Source: Pseudomonadota bacterium (GTDB taxonomy: Bacteria; Pseudomonadota; Alphaproteobacteria; Rhizobiales; Beijerinckiaceae). From it: DNA of 7,331 nt. Of the stretch, positions 5,065-7,331 are shown piece by piece. Each line of letters opens with the position of its first letter. Positions within the stretch are counted from its first letter, which is position 1. Below the pieces are notes generated by a model that saw only the letters and a list, made by a program, of their open reading frames with translations, searched no databases and was not told the origin of the DNA. The translations under genes and the position numbers were made by a program. Location of the stretch: assembly GCA_023423995.1 (NCBI GenBank), contig JAFAEL010000040.1:1-7331 (forward strand). The letters run 5' to 3'.

Positions 5065-6231
5065 TCAGAGTTCGGCCGCGGCAGGAACGGCGGCTGCGGT
5101 CCGAAGGCTCTCCGGCCATCCGCGCGCCCAGTCGTCCTTCACGGCGGCGATGTGGTCGGCGAGGCAGCGTTCCTCGATTGCTTTACGAAGACCCGCCATC
5201 AAGTGCTGGTAATACCAGATGTTATTCCAGGTCAGCAGGATCATTCCCAGGATCTCGCCCGAGCGGACGAGGTGGTGCAGGTAGGCGCGCGAATAGGTCC
5301 TCGCGGCCGGGCAGGGCGAATCCGGGTCGAGCGGCCGGGGATCGTCGGCATGAATCGCGTTCCGCAGGTTGAGCCGACCGAAGCGCGTATAGGCCTGGCC
5401 GTGCCGCCCCGCCCGCGTCGGCATCACGCAGTCGAACATGTCGATTCCGCGCCGCACGGCCTCGACGATGTCGTCCGGCGTGCCGACGCCCATGAGGTAA
5501 TGAGGCTTGCTGGCGGGCAGGTGCGGCATGACGGTCTCGATCATGCGCAGCATCACATCCTGAGGCTCGCCAACGGCCAGGCCTCCGATCGCGTAGCCCT
5601 TCAGGTCGAGCTGGGTCAGCTCCCGCGCGCTCTCGACGCGAAGCGCCTCTACGGCCCCACCCTGGACGATGCCGAACATGGCGCGCCCAGACTGTTCGCC
5701 GAAGGCGATCCGGCATCGCTCGGCCCAGCGCAGGGACAGGTGCATGGCCTTCTCCGCGACCGCATCGGAGCAGGGCAGCTTCACGCATTCGTCGAGCTGC
5801 ATCTGGATGTCGGAGCCGAGCAGGCCCTGGATCTCGATCGAGCGCTCGGGCGTCAACTCGTGGCGGGAGCCGTCGATATGCGACTGGAAGGTCACGCCGC
5901 GCTCGTCGATCTTCCGCAGGGCGGACAGGGACATGACCTGGAAGCCGCCTGAATCGGTCAGGATGGGCCGCGGCCAGTTCATCATCCGGTGCACGCCGCC
6001 GAGCCGCGCGACGCGCTCCGCGCCGGGCCGCAGCATCAGGTGGTAGGTGTTCCCGAGGACGATGTCGGCGCCCGCCTCGCGCACCTGCTCGGGCAGCATC
6101 GCCTTGACGGTGCCGGCCGTGCCGACCGGCATGAAAGCGGGCGTCCTGATATTGCCCCGGGGCGTTCTGATCTCGCCCGTGCGGGCCTCGCCATCGGTCG
6201 CGGAGAGAGCGAACGAGAAGGTGTCGGTCAT
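5065..6231 (-). CDS. tgt: Queuine/preQ1 tRNA-ribosyltransferase (tRNA-guanine transglycosylase)
   Basis: A 388-aa protein. In bacteria Tgt swaps guanine 34 for preQ1 in tRNAs with GUN anticodons (Asp, Asn, His, Tyr), the base-exchange step of queuosine synthesis. Seen here are [13 protein letters not shown] (33-45), [10 protein letters not shown] (61-70), TDSGGFQ with Asp93 (general acid/base), GIVQGG (187-192), GGLAVGE (216-222), MGVGTPDDI (247-255) and [13 protein letters not shown] with Asp267, the expected nucleophile. The usual zinc motif CxCxxC...H reads S305-x-C307-x-x-A310...N336, so three of four ligands appear replaced. A 20-residue Ala-rich tail follows the normal end. The start at 6231 is chosen because it gives the canonical N-terminus and overlaps the queA stop as ATGA. 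The frame stays open upstream to 6591, but only antisense-free overlap with queA lies there. There is no Shine-Dalgarno, so translation is likely coupled to queA. Confidence 0.97.
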   Translation of the reverse strand: MTDTFSFALSATDGEARTGEIRTPRGNIRTPAFMPVGTAGTVKAMLPEQVREAGADIVLGNTYHLMLRPGAERVARLGGVHRMMNWPRPILTDSGGFQVMSLSALRKIDERGVTFQSHIDGSRHELTPERSIEIQGLLGSDIQMQLDECVKLPCSDAVAEKAMHLSLRWAERCRIAFGEQSGRAMFGIVQGGAVEALRVESARELTQLDLKGYAIGGLAVGEPQDVMLRMIETVMPHLPASKPHYLMGVGTPDDIVEAVRRGIDMFDCVMPTRAGRHGQAYTRFGRLNLRNAIHADDPRPLDPDSPCPAARTYSRAYLHHLVRSGEILGMILLTWNNIWYYQHLMAGLRKAIEERCLADHIAAVKDDWARGWPESLRTAAAVPAAAEL

Positions 6232-7316
6232 CGGCCAGTCTGGGCGCGCTCGAGAAAGCAGGCGTCGCCGTAGGAGTAGAAGCGGTAGCCGGCCGCGATC
6301 GCATGCCGGTAGGCGTGTTGCATGCGCTCCAGACCCGAAAAGGCCGAAACGAGCATGAAAAGGGTCGAGCGCGGCAGGTGGAAATTCGTCATCAGGCAAT
6401 CGACGGCCCGGAAGGAATAGCCGGGCGTGATGAAGATGTCCGTCCAGCCTTCGAAGGCTTTGATCCTGTGATCCTCCGACGCGGCGCTTTCGAGTAGGCG
6501 CAGGGCCGTCGTGCCGATTGCGACCACCCGCCCTCCCCGGTCGCGCGCCTCGTTGAGCGCCGCAGCGGTCTCCGGGCTGATGCTGCCCCATTCGGCATGC
6601 ATCCGGTGTTCCTCGGTCTCGTCGGCCTTCACGGGCAGGAAGGTGCCAGCGCCGACATGGAGCGTGACCTTGTGCAGGCTCGCCCCGCGTGCCTCGGCGG
6701 CCGCGATGAGGCCGGCCGTGAAATGGAGGCCGGCCGTGGGTGCCGCGACGGCACCCTCCTCCCGCGCGAAGACCGTCTGGTAATCCGCCCTGTCGCGCTC
6801 GTCGGCGGGGCGCTGGCCCGCGATATAGGGCGGCAGCGGGATCTCCCCGAGCCCGGCGATGGCTTCGTCGAGAGCCGGGCCGGAAAAGGCGAAACGCAAG
6901 GTAACGTCGCCACCTTCGCCCTTCTCCTCAACCTCCGCATCAAGCTGGCCCAGGAAGCAGGCCGTGCTCTCGCCGCTGTCCCCGAAGCGGATTCGCTCGC
7001 CCACCTGGACCCGCTTTGCGGGCCGGGCAAAGGCGCGCCATCGGTCCGGCCCGATGCGCTGATGGAGCATGATTTCGAGCCGGGCGACGTTGTCGCCGCG
7101 AACGCGGATCCCACGCAGGCGCGCCGGAACGACCTTCGTGTCGTTGACGACGAGGGCGTCACCGGGCCGAAGCAGCCGGGGCAGATCCCCGACTTGGAGG
7201 TCCTGGAAATCGCCGGACGCCGGGACGACCAGCAGCCGGGCCGCCTCGCGCGGCTCTGCCGGCCGAAGCGCGATCAGCTCGGGCGGCAGCTCGAAATCGA
7301 ACGCATCGACACGCAT
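6228..7316 (-). CDS. queA: S-adenosylmethionine:tRNA ribosyltransferase-isomerase
   Basis: A complete 362-aa protein of normal family length. QueA transfers and isomerises the ribosyl part of S-adenosylmethionine onto preQ1 already placed in tRNA, making epoxyqueuosine, the step right after Tgt. Family blocks in order are [23 protein letters not shown] at the N-terminus, [14 protein letters not shown] (56-69), [11 protein letters not shown] (93-103), [22 protein letters not shown] (179-200), [11 protein letters not shown] (220-230), EHRMHAEW (236-243), [12 protein letters not shown] (267-278), [21 protein letters not shown] (295-315) and [13 protein letters not shown] at the C-terminus. Its TGA overlaps the tgt ATG by 4 bp, so the two form a queuosine operon. 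The ATG at 7316 lacks a clear Shine-Dalgarno. An in-frame-looking TGA 3 nt upstream may end another gene of the same operon outside the window. Confidence 0.98.
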   Translation of the reverse strand: MRVDAFDFELPPELIALRPAEPREAARLLVVPASGDFQDLQVGDLPRLLRPGDALVVNDTKVVPARLRGIRVRGDNVARLEIMLHQRIGPDRWRAFARPAKRVQVGERIRFGDSGESTACFLGQLDAEVEEKGEGGDVTLRFAFSGPALDEAIAGLGEIPLPPYIAGQRPADERDRADYQTVFAREEGAVAAPTAGLHFTAGLIAAAEARGASLHKVTLHVGAGTFLPVKADETEEHRMHAEWGSISPETAAALNEARDRGGRVVAIGTTALRLLESAASEDHRIKAFEGWTDIFITPGYSFRAVDCLMTNFHLPRSTLFMLVSAFSGLERMQHAYRHAIAAGYRFYSYGDACFLERAQTGR

Positions 7317-7331
7317 GGGTCAGGCGCGGCC

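Noticed and set aside
5152..5952. A 266-aa plus-strand frame over tgt.
   Set aside because: It is the antisense shadow of a well-conserved gene in GC-rich DNA, with no family motif.
5222..6304. A 360-aa minus-strand frame over tgt.
   Set aside because: It is an Arg/Ala/Pro-rich shadow of tgt, which carries all family motifs in its own frame.
7320..7331. Possible end of another gene before queA: on the minus strand three codons (Gly-Arg-Ala) then TGA, 3 nt from the queA ATG.
   Set aside because: Twelve bases are too few to claim a gene, although a tightly packed upstream operon member would fit.

Overview
The window is a GC-rich (high G+C third positions) chromosomal segment, most likely from an alphaproteobacterium of the Hyphomicrobiales type (Methylobacterium, Bosea or a relative). 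This rests on codon use, the queA-tgt pair, an OruR-like AraC regulator and several small proteins that resemble, from memory, alphaproteobacterial ones. The genus is an inference and was not tested.

Left part (1-2661, + strand). The end of a CoA-transferase alpha subunit overlaps a complete beta subunit (83-754), forming a two-subunit 3-oxoacid/acetoacetate-type CoA-transferase operon. A 204-nt gap follows, then a 144-aa exported protein of unknown function (959-1393) and an AraC-family regulator with an N-terminal ligand-binding domain (1495-2661). Nothing in the sequence shows which promoter the regulator acts on.

Middle part (2671-4874) is accessory-like and made of small genes. On the minus strand are two small helical proteins (2671-3060 and 4128-4565) that align to each other over about 85 residues and look like diverged paralogues, and between them an exported four-cysteine protein (3631-4047). 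On the plus strand, between them, is a 63-aa protein (3356-3547) with a very strong Shine-Dalgarno sequence. Its leader can fold into two mutually exclusive hairpins, and a long nested stem-loop follows its stop codon. Upstream of the second paralogue is a sigma-70-like promoter with a perfect 7-bp dyad just past its -10 box, placed as a repressor operator would be.

Right part (4875-7316, minus strand) is housekeeping. queA and tgt overlap by 4 bp (ATGA) and supply the last steps of queuosine insertion into tRNA. A tRNA-Lys(TTT) gene with its own well-formed promoter lies 114 nt downstream of tgt. The Tgt protein keeps its two catalytic aspartates but appears to lack three of the four zinc ligands of the family.

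I see no CRISPR array, insertion sequence, phage gene or recognisable defence system. The items most worth a second look are the zinc-site loss in Tgt, the paralogous small proteins, and the structured leader of the 63-aa gene.
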